This document shows, piece after piece, positions 7,372 to 17,795 of a stretch of 64,000 bases of DNA. The stretch covers positions 62,001-126,000 of the forward strand of contig NZ_SJPS01000006.1 in assembly GCF_007860015.1 (NCBI RefSeq), in the 5' to 3' direction. Each line of letters starts with the position of its first letter. Position 1 is the first letter of the stretch. The translations under genes and the position numbers were made by a program. This DNA is from Bythopirellula polymerisocia. GTDB taxonomy: Bacteria; Planctomycetota; Planctomycetia; Pirellulales; Lacipirellulaceae. The notes beneath the pieces were generated by a model, which was not told where the DNA came from, searched no databases, and saw nothing but the letters and a program-made list of their open reading frames with translations.

Positions 7372-10300
7372 ATGCCTTTCCACGATTGCACCCCACAGCT
7401 CGAAGCCCTCCTCGACGAACGTATCCTCGTTCTCGATGGGGCCATGGGGACCCAGATCCAAGCCCTTGAACTCGACGAGGCGGCCATCCGGGGCGAGCGA
7501 TTTGCCGATCATGACCGCGACCTGAAAAACTTTGCCGACATCCTGTGCATCACCCGCCCGGCCGACCTTACCGCTATTCATCGACGGTATCTTGAGGCAG
7601 GAGCGGATATCGTCGAAACCAACACCTTTGGTGCCAGCCCCGTCGGCATGGACGAATTCAACCTCCCGTTGGATCTGGTGCGCGAGATCAATGCCGCGGC
7701 GGTGTCTTGTGCCCGGCAGGCCTGCGACGAGTTCACCGAGCGGACCCCCGACCGCCCCCGCTTTGTGGCAGGCTCGATCGGCCCAACGACCAAGCAAACG
7801 GCGATCAGCACGAAGGTCGATGACCCCAGCTTTCGTGCCGTGACTTTTGCTGAAATGGCCGATTCCTATTACGCCCAGATCGCAGCACTGGTAGAGGCCG
7901 GCGTCGATATCCTCCTGCCCGAAACCGTCATCGACACGCTCAACCTCAAGGCATGCCTCTTCGCGATGGAACGCTACTTCGGCGAGATCGGTTGCCGTGT
8001 GCCTGTGATGATCTCTGCTACCTTTGACAAAGGTGGCGCGACGTTTGTCTCCGGCCAAGAAGTCGAGGCCTTTTGGACGGCCGTCTCTCACTTCCCGATG
8101 CTCTCGGTCGGCATGAACTGCGCACTCGGCCCGGAGTTGATGCGGCCCCACTTGGAAACACTCCAGCACGTTTCTTCAGCGAGAATCAGTTGCCATCCAA
8201 ATGCGGGTCTCCCCAACGAGATGGGACACTACGACCTCGATCCCGCTCAGATGGCCTCCCTGGTCGGCGAATTTGCCGACGCCGGCTGGCTAAACATCGT
8301 GGGAGGTTGCTGTGGTACAAACCCCGATCACATTGCGGCAATCGCTGCGCGGATACAAGGTGTGCATCCTCACAAGCCCACCAGCATAGAACCACTCTTG
8401 CGGCTGAGCGGCACGCGCCCTATGACTCTGCGCCCAGAAAGCAATTTCTTGATGATCGGCGAGCGGACGAATGTTGCCGGCTCCAAGAAATTCGCGCGGC
8501 TCATTAAGGAGGAAAACTACGACGAAGCCATCGAAATCGCCCGAGGACAGATCGAAGGTGGCGCAAACATCATCGATATCAACATGGATGAGGGCCTGCT
8601 CGATGGTGAGGCCGTGATGACAAAATATCTGCGGCTGATCGCGGGGGAAACCGACATTGCCGCCGTTCCCGTGATGATCGATAGCAGCAAGTGGACGGTC
8701 CTCGAAGCAGGTTTGCAGGTCGTGCAGGGCAAATCGATCGTCAACTCGATCAGCCTCAAGGATGGTGAGGAAGAATTCCTCCGCAGAGCGCAACTCTGCC
8801 ACCGCTACGGCGCGGCGGTCGTCGTGATGGCTTTCGACGAAGAAGGGCAGGCAGCCGACGAAGAAAACAAAGTCCGCATTTGCCAGCGAGCCTTCAAGCT
8901 ACTTACCGAAAAAGCGGGGTTTGCAGCAGAAGACATCGTCTTCGACCCCAACATCCTCACCGTCGCTACGGGCATGGAGGAACACAATAACTACGCGGTC
9001 GACTTCATTAATGCGACCCGGCGGATTAAGCAATCGTGTCCTGGTGTCCACGTTTCAGGTGGTGTGTCAAACGTCTCCTTCTCGTTCCGCGGCAACGACG
9101 TAGTCCGCGAGGCAATTCACTCCGCGTTCTTGTATCACGCCGTCCAGGCCGGGCTCGACATGGGAATTGTCAATGCTGGCCAATTGGCCGTCTACGAAGA
9201 CATTGAGCCGCGGCTCAAAGAAATGGTCGAGGATGTGCTGCTCAATCGTCGCCCCGACGCCACCGAACGGCTCGTCGATTTCGCTGAAACCGTGAAAGGG
9301 AAATCGGGGGAAGCAAAAGTAGAAGATGCCGAGTGGCGCAGTGGCCCAGTCGAAGAACGTCTCAAACACGCCTTGCTCAAGGGCATTGTGAAATTCATCG
9401 ACGAGGACACCGAGGAGGCTCGACAGAAATATGATACCTGCCTGAAAATCATCGAAGGACCTTTGATGGACGGCATGAGCGTGGTGGGAGACCTGTTCGG
9501 CGCGGGAAAAATGTTCTTGCCCCAGGTCGTGAAAAGTGCCCGCGTGATGAAAAAGTCTGTCGCGTACCTCACTCCCTTCATGGAAGCGGAGAAGGAAGCT
9601 GCCGGCACGGCGGGCCAGGCACGCGCGAAAGTGCTGCTGGCCACCGTCAAAGGAGATGTCCACGACATCGGCAAAAACATCGTCGGGGTTGTGCTCGGTT
9701 GCAACAATTTTGAAGTCGTCGATCTTGGTGTGATGGTCCCTTGCGAAAAAATCCTCGAAGCGGCGATTGCCGAGAATGTGGACGTGATTGGCCTCTCGGG
9801 ACTCATCACGCCTAGCCTCGATGAGATGGTCCACGTCGCCCGCGAAATGCGCCGCACAAAAAGCGAGAGACCGCTCTTAATCGGCGGTGCAACTACCAGC
9901 GCGAAACACACTGCTGTAAAAATTGCCCCTGGTTATGACCACTGCGTCGCCCATGTGCTCGACGCCTCGCGTTCGGTGGGTGTGGTCGAAAAACTCATCA
10001 GCCAAGACAACAAGCCGCTCTTTGAAGAGGCAAACCGCAAGCTGCAAGAGCAGTTGGTCGCTTCCTACAATCAAAGGCAAGCAGTTCCTTTAGCTTCTTA
10101 CGCGGAAGCCTGTTCTAAACGGTTTAACTGCGACTGGGCGACGATTGACATTCCGAAACCAGCCTTTATCGGCACACGGGTGATCGATGATTTCCCTCTC
10201 GCGGAACTGCGAGACTACATCGACTGGTCCCCCTTCTTTCTCACATGGGAACTCAAGGGGAAATACCCAAAAATCTTTGAGGATGCCGTCTTGGGAACAG

Positions 10301-11070
10301 AGGCACGCCGCTTGTTTGACGAAGCGCAGGCATTGCTCGATAAGATCTGCAACGAAAAACTGCTCCAAGCCCGTGGCGTCTACGGTTTCTGGCCCGCGGC
10401 CAACTTAGGGGAAGACATCGTGGTCTACACCGATGACTCACGCACTCAAGAACGTTGCCGATTCTACGGCCTCCGCCAGCAATGGCAACGCAAAGGGCAG
10501 GACACTTTTTATTCTCTCTCTGATTTCATTGCTCCACCTGAAGCTGGAAAACTCGATTACCTCGGAGCCTTCGCAGTCACCACCGGCATCGGCTGCGACG
10601 AACTCGCCGACGAATACGCCGCCGATCACGACGACTTCAATTCTATTATGGTCAAGGCGCTTGCCGACAGATTGGCCGAAGGATTTGCCGAATGTCTGCA
10701 CTCTCGCGTCCGGAATGACTGGGGCTACGGCAAGTGCGAACGATTCTCGAACGAAGATCTCATCTCTGAGAAATACCGCGGCATCCGTCCTGCTCCAGGC
10801 TACCCCTCCCAACCAGATCACACCGAGAAATGTACACTTTTTGATCTGCTCGACGCCGAGAAACAAACCGGCATCAATCTGACTGAAAACTACGCCATGC
10901 ACCCGGCATCCAGTGTGAGTGGGCTTTATTTTGCGCATCCCGAGGCCAAGTATTTTGCCGTCGACCGCATCTCGCAAGAGCAAGTGGCGGACTACGCAAA
11001 GCGCAAGGGGATGAGTATCGCTGAAGTCGAACGCTGGCTGGCCCCCAACCTCGGCTACGAACCAAGCTAA
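7372..11070 (+). CDS. metH: Cobalamin-dependent methionine synthase
   Basis: A full-length 1232-residue MetH that moves a methyl group from methyltetrahydrofolate through cobalamin to homocysteine. Domains in order: homocysteine-binding barrel (about 10-325) with zinc ligands Cys250, Cys313 and Cys314 ([17 protein letters not shown]); pterin-binding domain (about 345-640, starting [16 protein letters not shown]); cobalamin cap and Rossmann domains (about 650-890) with DVHDIGKN, whose His764 is the lower cobalt ligand; SAM-binding reactivation domain (about 900-1232) with [15 protein letters not shown]. All key residues are present. No cobalamin or SAM riboswitch is apparent in the 138-base upstream gap. 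It is convergent with an msrAB fusion, so both neighbouring genes concern methionine. Confidence 0.98.
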   Translation: MPFHDCTPQLEALLDERILVLDGAMGTQIQALELDEAAIRGERFADHDRDLKNFADILCITRPADLTAIHRRYLEAGADIVETNTFGASPVGMDEFNLPLDLVREINAAAVSCARQACDEFTERTPDRPRFVAGSIGPTTKQTAISTKVDDPSFRAVTFAEMADSYYAQIAALVEAGVDILLPETVIDTLNLKACLFAMERYFGEIGCRVPVMISATFDKGGATFVSGQEVEAFWTAVSHFPMLSVGMNCALGPELMRPHLETLQHVSSARISCHPNAGLPNEMGHYDLDPAQMASLVGEFADAGWLNIVGGCCGTNPDHIAAIAARIQGVHPHKPTSIEPLLRLSGTRPMTLRPESNFLMIGERTNVAGSKKFARLIKEENYDEAIEIARGQIEGGANIIDINMDEGLLDGEAVMTKYLRLIAGETDIAAVPVMIDSSKWTVLEAGLQVVQGKSIVNSISLKDGEEEFLRRAQLCHRYGAAVVVMAFDEEGQAADEENKVRICQRAFKLLTEKAGFAAEDIVFDPNILTVATGMEEHNNYAVDFINATRRIKQSCPGVHVSGGVSNVSFSFRGNDVVREAIHSAFLYHAVQAGLDMGIVNAGQLAVYEDIEPRLKEMVEDVLLNRRPDATERLVDFAETVKGKSGEAKVEDAEWRSGPVEERLKHALLKGIVKFIDEDTEEARQKYDTCLKIIEGPLMDGMSVVGDLFGAGKMFLPQVVKSARVMKKSVAYLTPFMEAEKEAAGTAGQARAKVLLATVKGDVHDIGKNIVGVVLGCNNFEVVDLGVMVPCEKILEAAIAENVDVIGLSGLITPSLDEMVHVAREMRRTKSERPLLIGGATTSAKHTAVKIAPGYDHCVAHVLDASRSVGVVEKLISQDNKPLFEEANRKLQEQLVASYNQRQAVPLASYAEACSKRFNCDWATIDIPKPAFIGTRVIDDFPLAELRDYIDWSPFFLTWELKGKYPKIFEDAVLGTEARRLFDEAQALLDKICNEKLLQARGVYGFWPAANLGEDIVVYTDDSRTQERCRFYGLRQQWQRKGQDTFYSLSDFIAPPEAGKLDYLGAFAVTTGIGCDELADEYAADHDDFNSIMVKALADRLAEGFAECLHSRVRNDWGYGKCERFSNEDLISEKYRGIRPAPGYPSQPDHTEKCTLFDLLDAEKQTGINLTENYAMHPASSVSGLYFAHPEAKYFAVDRISQEQVADYAKRKGMSIAEVERWLAPNLGYEPS

Positions 11071-11141
11071 ACGCCCAGACTAGCATAGACAAATAGAGCC
11101 ACTCCCGGGGCGATCTAAATCTCTGAGTGTTACATGCGTTG

Positions 11142-12308
11142 CTAGGGCGTCTCTACCGGTTCCTTTGTCTCAGCTGGCTTCTCCGCCGGATCGAAATTCA
11201 GTGCTGCGGAATTCATGCAATATCGCAACCCTGTAGGCTGCGGGCCGTCATCGAACACGTGCCCCAGGTGGGCATCGCAGCGGGCACAACGAATCTCAGT
11301 GCGAACCGAGAAAAACGAGCGGTCCGAATGCTCCGAGACATTCTTTTGATCAATCGGCTTGTAGAAGCTCGGCCAGCCGGTGCCCGATTCGTATTTGGTC
11401 TCTGAACTGTAGAGGGGCAATCCACAGCGGACGCACTTATACTCACCGGCCTTTTTGTTGTCCCAATATTCATTCTTGAACGGTCGCTCGGTCCCTGCTT
11501 CGGTAGTAACGTGGTACTGTTCAGGAGTTAGCTTTGATTTCCAATCCACTTTTTTCCAATCAATCTCAGCTTGCGGATCACTCAGGGGGGACGAATTTTT
11601 CATTTCGGCAATCTCTTCCTTTGATTTCAGTTTGCCGTGAAATACCTTGCGGAACTTGTTCAGCTTCGGCCGGATTACATGTTTGCAGTAAGGCTGCGAG
11701 CGGTTCAGAGCAAAGTAGTCTTGATGGTAATCTTCGGCGGGATAGAAGGCGTCGAATTTGGTGATCTCGGTGACAATCGGATCGGAGAAGGCCCCAGACT
11801 CGTCGAGCTTCTGCTTGTATTCTTCTGCCAGGCGCCGCTGTTCATCATTGTGGTAAAACACCACCGACCGATATTGCGTACCGACATCCGCGCCTTGTTG
11901 GTTCAAAGTCGTAGGATCATGCGTCATCCAGAAGACTTCGAGCAATTCTTCGAAACTGATCACCTGCGGGTCGTATTTCACTTGGATCGCTTCAGCATGC
12001 CCAGTGAATCCCATCGAGACCTCCTTATAAGTGGGGTTCTTCGATCTTCCACCGCTGTAGCCAGATACGGCACTTTGGACACCCTGCAATTCACGAAAGA
12101 CCGCTTCAGTACACCAAAAGCACCCGTTGCCAAAAGTGGCCGTTTCCAGTTTGCTCGTCGAATTTGAATTGCCCAAGTTAGCCTTATTATGCATATCAGG
12201 AGTCTCCGCTAGTATGATCCGCGAGGGTTGCAATAGGAGGATAGCCCCACTTAAGACACCGGTAGTCACCAGAGTAATTAACAAGATGCGATGGTTACGC
12301 TTTGTCAT
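11142..12308 (-). CDS. msrAB: Exported bifunctional peptide-methionine sulfoxide reductase MsrA-MsrB
   Basis: A 388-residue fusion that repairs both S and R epimers of methionine sulfoxide in proteins. An N-terminal hydrophobic segment (about residues 6-25) indicates export or membrane anchoring. MsrA follows with its catalytic GCFWCTE motif and YHQDY; MsrB forms the C-terminal half with zinc ligands CVRCG and CARCDAH, HVFDDGP and the catalytic-Cys motif RYCMNS. I chose the ATG at 12308 because GGAGG lies seven bases upstream, inside the first codons of the longer frame that begins at 12323. Convergent with metH. An outside-the-cytoplasm repair role is supported by the leader; the electron donor is not encoded nearby. 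Confidence 0.94.
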   Translation of the reverse strand: MTKRNHRILLITLVTTGVLSGAILLLQPSRIILAETPDMHNKANLGNSNSTSKLETATFGNGCFWCTEAVFRELQGVQSAVSGYSGGRSKNPTYKEVSMGFTGHAEAIQVKYDPQVISFEELLEVFWMTHDPTTLNQQGADVGTQYRSVVFYHNDEQRRLAEEYKQKLDESGAFSDPIVTEITKFDAFYPAEDYHQDYFALNRSQPYCKHVIRPKLNKFRKVFHGKLKSKEEIAEMKNSSPLSDPQAEIDWKKVDWKSKLTPEQYHVTTEAGTERPFKNEYWDNKKAGEYKCVRCGLPLYSSETKYESGTGWPSFYKPIDQKNVSEHSDRSFFSVRTEIRCARCDAHLGHVFDDGPQPTGLRYCMNSAALNFDPAEKPAETKEPVETP

Positions 12309-12530
12309 TTTAGACCTCCGCATAGTAGTGTGTGAATTGAGAGTGGTCGATCACCTACACTTGTGACGCAACAGACCACCACTCCTTACGGATTTTACCC
12401 CCGGAAATGGGAAAAGTCACCAAAGAATCAGTTTCTGGAGCTCTATTACGAAGGATCTTTGAGGAGACTCGTTTTCTGCGAAAGAAGCCAAGGACTATGT
12501 CTCCCCAGAGTCTTATCTCCATGACCTTAA

Positions 12531-13340
12531 CTATTCAGAGCGAACCAAGATCGAACGTTCCCCTTTGTTGACACGTGCCTGGACCGGCGACGGTTGAGGG
12601 GCGGGCAACTGCTCGGGGGCCGATTTATTTGTGCTTGTTGCCTCGGTCGAGACAGCTGAATCGGTAGCACTGCCTAACTGGGGGCCAACCGTGCGATTGG
12701 CCAATTCAGCCAAGATCCCCCGAGTCTGCGCAAAACTCGCCAGGCTCGATATCTGAGAGAATGCCGGATTGTTGGCCACACGATTAAATCGATCCAGAGA
12801 TACTTCCAATGCTTCAGGATTCACGGCTTCTTCGTCGACGACTTCTGCTGGCAAATCCAGGAATCCTTGCCAACTCTCTGCCGAGCTAAATCGGTTGAGT
12901 TCATTTTGTAAAGCTCCATCGACATTGGCCAGCGCTGATTGCAGACCATTGACATCCATTTTGTCCAAATCAGAGAGCGTAAATTTTGGGATAGCGGGAG
13001 ATTGCATGGCAGTTACCTGCCTCAAACCGGAAGCAGCGCGTCGAGCGGCTAGCTTACTTGCAGGAGTCTCGGGTTTCTTTTGATCTGGTGATGCAGGTGT
13101 GGGTTGAACTTCTTCTTGGGCCACGAGGTCCTGCTGAGCCTGCAACCGCCTGGCTAGTAGTCCGCGCAATCGTGGCAAGGGGGCAATTGGCGCGGCAGCA
13201 GGGTCTCCTGGCGCCGCTACGGGGGCTTGGGCTGCGGCTCGGCGTTCCCGCAGTCGTCGAATAATTTGCCCCTCCACCTGAGAGGTGAGAAGCGAATCAA
13301 TAGTCATAAGTAGCGATAGATATACAATGAGGCGGGACAT
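12531..13340 (-). CDS. Exported hypothetical protein
   Basis: A 269-residue protein with an N-terminal hydrophobic leader (LIVYLSLLMTIDSLL), an Arg/Ala/Pro-rich stretch (about 28-75), a low-complexity linker, and a more ordered helical part (about 115-225, KFTLSDLDKMDVNGLQSAL onwards). It ends in a Pro/Ser/Thr-rich tail. I recognise no domain and no catalytic motif. It lies downstream of the coiled-coil gene on the same strand, with a hairpin and about 230 bases between, so it is probably a separate unit. Its composition suggests an envelope-associated protein, but nothing in it fixes a function. Confidence 0.6.
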   Translation of the reverse strand: MSRLIVYLSLLMTIDSLLTSQVEGQIIRRLRERRAAAQAPVAAPGDPAAAPIAPLPRLRGLLARRLQAQQDLVAQEEVQPTPASPDQKKPETPASKLAARRAASGLRQVTAMQSPAIPKFTLSDLDKMDVNGLQSALANVDGALQNELNRFSSAESWQGFLDLPAEVVDEEAVNPEALEVSLDRFNRVANNPAFSQISSLASFAQTRGILAELANRTVGPQLGSATDSAVSTEATSTNKSAPEQLPAPQPSPVQARVNKGERSILVRSE

Positions 13341-13484
13341 GAGGAATCCTTTCGCAACGAGTAGGAAGGACGAATGACTTGAGAAGTCGGCAGGTTTGTT
13401 GTTGGGTGGATGCTTATTCTAGCGGATTGGACTCCACTTGGGCAGAGGCCTCTTTCCCCTGGAAAAATGCCGTTTTCAATGGAG

Positions 13485-13505
13485 CCGAGTCTCTCCGAGA
13501 CTCGG
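13485..13505 (-). terminator. Perfect hairpin downstream of the coiled-coil gene
   Basis: A perfect 9-bp inverted repeat with a three-base loop (CCGAGTCTC tcc GAGACTCGG) lies about 60 bases after the stop of the minus-strand coiled-coil gene. It has no strong U tract on either strand, so intrinsic termination is uncertain; it may stabilise the 3' end or be an operator for the exported gene downstream. Confidence 0.4.
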
Positions 13506-13566
13506 ATTGGCAGCGAATAGGTCGCCGCGAATATGAATGTCAGTTTCTGAGAGACCGAACAAAATA

Positions 13567-15078
13567 CTAGAACCCGTGACCGCTCGTGAACCCACGGTGG
13601 TTGAACCGCGGACGGCCCTTTTCCTTCCGTTGCTGCTGCCGAATTGGACTACGGCGCTCCATGCCGCGGTAAGCCGCATTCTTGAGTGCTTGTCCAGCGA
13701 TATCCAGCAGCACACGCATCAGGACGTGAGAAAAATCTCCTTCGTAGCTGCGGTCCCTTTGCATGGGTGGCTCTTGGTACCAAGGAGGAGCGAACTCCTG
13801 GGCGGATTGAATCGCCGACCAAAGTTGGTCGCGGTCTATCCGTCCCCGCACGAATTCTTCTAAATAAGAGTCGATTGAAAAATCGCCTGGGAAAAAAGAG
13901 CGGCTCGAATCAAAGTCCGTCCGATGGAATTCCTGCCAGACGCGTTGCAGATCGCTGGATCTTTCTCTCCAGACCTGTTGCTCTCGCGTTAGTTGCGAAG
14001 CTTCTTGCTTGTTCTTTTTCAGTTCTTCACCCCGTCGCACAATCTCAGCCACGATCTTGTCATCCTCAATCTGGGGAGTGGAGCGTGAGGCATTCTCTAA
14101 CCGCCAGTCCTCCAGATTCGAGAGAAATACCTTCATCCGATTGACAGCTTCCAGGTAGTACTCGTTCTGAATTCCTTCTAAATCGCCAAGCTCTTGCCGG
14201 TGTTTGTCAGTAAGTGATTGTTGATTGGCGATCGCAGCGACCACGCGGTCACGCCGGTTGCCCACCTCCTGACCTTCACGCATTACTGCCGTCAGTCCCA
14301 GCTCGTCGGCATAGCGATCCTCGATCGCCTCGACCTGTTCCATCAGGCCATTAAACTGGTCTCTACGACGGGTTACTTCTTGAGCAACCAACTCGGGAGT
14401 CACGCGCAGGAAATCGTAACTTCGCCTGGCCCGAGGGTAGTCGATCATTTTGGCGACCCAGCGATCAAGTTTCTTCGTGAGACCTTCTTTCTTGTATTCG
14501 GCTGTCCCGTAGGCCCGTTCGTGCAGATATTTGAACAAGCGATTTTTCTCGTACGAGGGGAGTTTCTCGGCGGCTTCGGCCTTGATCTCGGTCACGCGCT
14601 GCTCATTGCGATTGAGTTCTTGCTCGGCGGTGAGAGCTTCCTTGGACAAACGCTGAAACTCGCCGTCTGCTTCCAATCTCTGGGCGACTACCTTTTCCAG
14701 CTCTTCCCGACGAGCTACTTTTTCGTTCAGCCGTTCGGTGACTTCTTCGAGCTCTTTTTCTAATCGAGATTCTTCGCTGGCGTCGGTCTGCAGTGCCCTC
14801 TCTAGTTCTCGCTCCTGGCTTTGTTTCTTGCTTAAGATATCTACAAGCTGATTGCGAACTTCGGCAAATGTTCCCGCGATGGTCTGCTGGTCGATATTGG
14901 GAAGATAGTGCTCCGCCAATTGCAATAATGCTTGCCCGCGACGCTCGACTAGCTCGCTCATCGAGCGATCAAACTGACTCATTGCAGCATTGCACTCTTC
15001 GAGGTGATTGTTCACCCCAGAGACGGCTTGCTGAATTGCGTGCCCCACTGATCTCCCCGAGCGGACATTTCCGTTCAT
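13567..15078 (-). CDS. Long coiled-coil protein of the DUF6384/TelA-like locus
   Basis: A 503-residue, charge-rich protein that is mainly alpha-helical coiled coil (roughly residues 85-185 and 230-390, Glu/Arg/Lys/Leu-rich heptads), with a more globular C-terminal part (about 400-470) and a basic tail. No signal peptide or membrane segment is seen. Its ATG overlaps the stop of the upstream DUF6384-like gene by four bases (ATGA), so the two are translationally coupled and probably interact. Divergent across a short promoter region is the TelA-like gene. By analogy with TelA/PspA-type proteins a scaffold role at the membrane is possible, but this is inference; I know no named family for this chain. 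Confidence 0.75.
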   Translation of the reverse strand: MNGNVRSGRSVGHAIQQAVSGVNNHLEECNAAMSQFDRSMSELVERRGQALLQLAEHYLPNIDQQTIAGTFAEVRNQLVDILSKKQSQERELERALQTDASEESRLEKELEEVTERLNEKVARREELEKVVAQRLEADGEFQRLSKEALTAEQELNRNEQRVTEIKAEAAEKLPSYEKNRLFKYLHERAYGTAEYKKEGLTKKLDRWVAKMIDYPRARRSYDFLRVTPELVAQEVTRRRDQFNGLMEQVEAIEDRYADELGLTAVMREGQEVGNRRDRVVAAIANQQSLTDKHRQELGDLEGIQNEYYLEAVNRMKVFLSNLEDWRLENASRSTPQIEDDKIVAEIVRRGEELKKNKQEASQLTREQQVWRERSSDLQRVWQEFHRTDFDSSRSFFPGDFSIDSYLEEFVRGRIDRDQLWSAIQSAQEFAPPWYQEPPMQRDRSYEGDFSHVLMRVLLDIAGQALKNAAYRGMERRSPIRQQQRKEKGRPRFNHRGFTSGHGF

Positions 15079-15641
15079 GATGCACTCGGTTCCTGATAAG
15101 TCTCAGCAGATTTATTGTCTGAGTCATGGGCCTCTGAATCACTGAGTGGAATGGCGGTAGCCATCGGCAGTTCGTGACAACCGGCGGCTAGCACCGTACC
15201 GCTCAATTCTCTAGACGGCAGCACGACCACGATCAATAGACTCCACAGCAAGGCCACGACGGCACCAATTCCTATCGCCCACTTGATGATGGTTACCCGT
15301 CGCACATAGATATGTGCCATCAGCACTGAGAAGCTCCACTTAGGTTCTTCAAAAGTGTGCAGCTTGTCGTAGTAGTTCTCGATAGCCGTGTCGATTTGCT
15401 CAGCCGTCAATCGCTCGCCCATCACTTGGGCTGCCTCGAGCAGCCGCTCCCTCAAGCGAACTTTAATTTGGTCCAAGTTCAGTTGCTCTTCAACAACGTC
15501 ATGCTCTTTCCTCAGAGCTGTAGCCACATCCATGATTCGCAGCATTTCCTCCAGGCTGAGTTGCCTCGGCTCGGCGGTGCCTACGACTTCAGGCTCCGAC
15601 TCGATTTCTGCTGGCGGTTGTGCGATTTGAATCTGGGGCAT
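15075..15641 (-). CDS. DUF6384-like single-span membrane protein
   Basis: A 188-residue protein. Residues about 28-95 resemble the DUF6384 pattern as I recall it (LSLEEMLRIMDVATALR, then LRERLLEAAQVMGERLTAEQIDTAI in two pieces), a helical region of unknown function. One transmembrane helix follows at about 118-140 (WAIGIGAVVALLWSLLIVVV), then a short acidic tail. It overlaps the coiled-coil gene by ATGA and is divergently transcribed from a TelA-like gene 149 bases away. DUF6384 proteins occur, to my recollection, beside toxic-anion-resistance (TelA) genes, which fits this neighbourhood. The family call is from memory of sequence patterns, not a search. Confidence 0.65.
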   Translation of the reverse strand: MPQIQIAQPPAEIESEPEVVGTAEPRQLSLEEMLRIMDVATALRKEHDVVEEQLNLDQIKVRLRERLLEAAQVMGERLTAEQIDTAIENYYDKLHTFEEPKWSFSVLMAHIYVRRVTIIKWAIGIGAVVALLWSLLIVVVLPSRELSGTVLAAGCHELPMATAIPLSDSEAHDSDNKSAETYQEPSAS

Positions 15642-15789
15642 CGAAGAATTGTCTCTAAGTGGGACGCTGTTTCTTGCTGAAGGAATTTGCTATGCTGGGC
15701 GAATGCCGACTTGGCATAGGTCCACCCAATCTATCATCTGCGAAAGCAGTCTCACAACTCCCCAAATTCCTTTGCTGCGAGAAAACAAG

Positions 15790-17004
15790 ATGGCCGCTCA
15801 AGCTGTAAAGACTCAACCGGATACCACCAAGAGTAAAACCAAATCCGATAAAGGCATGCAGAAGTACTTGGACAAGGCCGTCGACGTGTTAGAAAAATTC
15901 GGCCTGACCAAGGACGAAGAAGTTCCCGCCGAGTTGATCAAGCTCCTCGAAGAGGTCCGCCACGTCGATGAAGCCCGTGCGCTGGCTATCGGCCGCACCG
16001 TGCAACACATGAGTGCCTTCAATCGGCTCGTGCGTGAGAACGTCGAGAACATCAACGTGGGGAATCGCTATCTGGAAATCAGCCAGATGTTCGACTCGAT
16101 TCGTGAAGACTCCAAGAAGATGATCGACCAACTCGACGACGGCAAGATCGGCGTCACCGAGAAGATAGCCAACCTCTGGATGAGAATGAATCGTGGCACC
16201 CCCCACGCTCGATTTGAAAAGATCGTCGATGTCTATCGCGATGTCTGTACGGACACTAAGAACCAGCTCAACCGCGAACAAACCATCATGGATGGCTACA
16301 TCGATTTCCGCTTCGCCCTGAAGGAAGCCGAAATCCTGGCTCGCGAACTCTTGGAAGAACAATTGCCCCACCTGGAAAAAGCCAAAGCAGCACTCGCGGT
16401 TTCGCAAGAGGCCATCGACAGCCACCAGGGAGATGAGAGCACCCTCGGCCGCTTGGAACTTGCCCGCGATGAAGCCCGCAACGAGTTCCAGAAGCAAGAT
16501 CGCATTTACCAATTGGTAAAAGACATCTCCGAAAACCTATCGATCGGCTACGACGTTGGCGAGACCCTGATCACCAAACTCAAACAGACGCACGATGTGA
16601 AGGACCAAGTCTATCGACGGGCCGTCACCTTCTTCACCACCAACGAACATGTCTTCACGATCCTTGGCACGGTTTACACTTCTCAGCAAGGTCTCCATGA
16701 AGCCGTCGAATCAACCGAGGCACTCAAGCGAGGCGTCAACAAGAGCCTCGAAGACGTGGCCGACCTGGGCCGCGAATTAGAGCGCGCTGCCCTCAAGGCG
16801 GGCTATGGTTCAACGGTCAGTGCTGAATCACTCGAAAAGCTAGTGACTGCGATCTCCGACTACCAAGTCGATTCACTGCAGATGATCGCCGAACTCCGCA
16901 AAGAGAGCGAAGAAAACGCTCGCGAAATCCGCCGCGTCGTCGAAGCTGGTAAGAAACGGTACCAGGATACGCTGGCGAAGTTTGCGCGAGGCGATGAGAT
17001 ATAG
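15790..17004 (+). CDS. TelA-like (toxic anion resistance family) helical protein
   Basis: A 404-residue soluble, almost wholly alpha-helical protein. Its organisation matches the TelA/KlaA family: an N-terminal bundle, a central long helix pair (for example ALKEAEILARELLEEQLPHL), a region like the TelA hallmark ending TLPQI/IPLW (here VTFFTTNEHVFTILGTVYT), and a C-terminal coiled coil running to VVEAGKKRYQDTL. TelA proteins are linked to tellurite, colicin and envelope-stress resistance but their biochemistry is unknown. I chose the ATG at 15790 (MAAQAVK); the frame is open to 15649, but that would run into the divergent gene's promoter region and adds atypical sequence. It is divergent from the DUF6384-like and coiled-coil genes, suggesting a common system. 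Confidence 0.6.
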   Translation: MAAQAVKTQPDTTKSKTKSDKGMQKYLDKAVDVLEKFGLTKDEEVPAELIKLLEEVRHVDEARALAIGRTVQHMSAFNRLVRENVENINVGNRYLEISQMFDSIREDSKKMIDQLDDGKIGVTEKIANLWMRMNRGTPHARFEKIVDVYRDVCTDTKNQLNREQTIMDGYIDFRFALKEAEILARELLEEQLPHLEKAKAALAVSQEAIDSHQGDESTLGRLELARDEARNEFQKQDRIYQLVKDISENLSIGYDVGETLITKLKQTHDVKDQVYRRAVTFFTTNEHVFTILGTVYTSQQGLHEAVESTEALKRGVNKSLEDVADLGRELERAALKAGYGSTVSAESLEKLVTAISDYQVDSLQMIAELRKESEENAREIRRVVEAGKKRYQDTLAKFARGDEI

Positions 17005-17087
17005 TTGAATTATGACTGACGAGTTGCCTTTAGTGAATCTATCAGCGACAATAGAGGTTAGACTCCCCTAAAATACCGGTTCTTGCT

Positions 17088-17747
17088 ATGGCCTCCCTAT
17101 TATCATCGAGTTCGTTCGCTCCAATAAATGTCGCTGAGCTTGTTGCTCATGTTGGTGGGGTCACCGGTACCCGGATTCGCCTTAAGCCCGCCCCCGGCAC
17201 CGCCACTGATCAGGATTTGCTCCTCATCTGTGAGCATGAGGGTCCATTATGCGAATTACTGGATGGCGTCTTAGTGGAGAAAGCTGTGGGTGGATTTGAA
17301 TCTTATCTGACCATTTATCTTGCGGAGATCCTAAGCCGATTTGCTCGGGAAAACAAATTAGGAATAGTTCTTGGTCCGGATGGCATGCTCCGCTTCTCTG
17401 CCAAGAAGATTTACTTACCAGATATCTCTTTTATTTCCTGGTCGCAGAATCCAATGTCAGAGCTGCAGAAGCAACCCATTGCGGACCTCCATCCCGATTT
17501 GGCAGTGGAAGTATTAAGTCGAAGTAACACGGTGAGCGAAATGTCTAACAAGCGAAAGGACTATTTCGCTTGGGGTGTGCAAGTGGTTTGGGAACTCGAT
17601 CCGCCAACAAAGTCGATGCGAGTCTACACTTCGCCGGATAAGTTTGACACGATTGTCATCGACGGGACACTCGACGGTGGAGCAGTGCTTCCCGGCTTCA
17701 AGCTCCAACTGGCAGAGTTATTTAGTGAGGCCGATCGAGGAAGTTGA
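17088..17747 (+). CDS. Uma2-family (DUF820) putative endonuclease
   Basis: A 219-residue protein of the Uma2 family, a PD-(D/E)xK restriction-endonuclease-like fold common in cyanobacteria and planctomycetes. The family pattern is visible: CELLDGVLVEK, YLPDISFISW (catalytic Asp), DLAVEVLSRSNT (Glu-x-Leu-Ser), then NKRKDYFAWGVQVVWELDP (Lys and the conserved VWELDP). An N-terminal extension of about 45 residues precedes the domain. The biological role of these proteins is unclear; many copies per genome suggest a mobile or nuclease-domain expansion. It stands alone between the TelA-like gene and a convergent ABC operon. Confidence 0.85.
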   Translation: MASLLSSSSFAPINVAELVAHVGGVTGTRIRLKPAPGTATDQDLLLICEHEGPLCELLDGVLVEKAVGGFESYLTIYLAEILSRFARENKLGIVLGPDGMLRFSAKKIYLPDISFISWSQNPMSELQKQPIADLHPDLAVEVLSRSNTVSEMSNKRKDYFAWGVQVVWELDPPTKSMRVYTSPDKFDTIVIDGTLDGGAVLPGFKLQLAELFSEADRGS

Positions 17748-17795
17748 GGGTCGGTCAACTAATTCGAATGCTCAATTCTTAACACCGGAGCTTTC

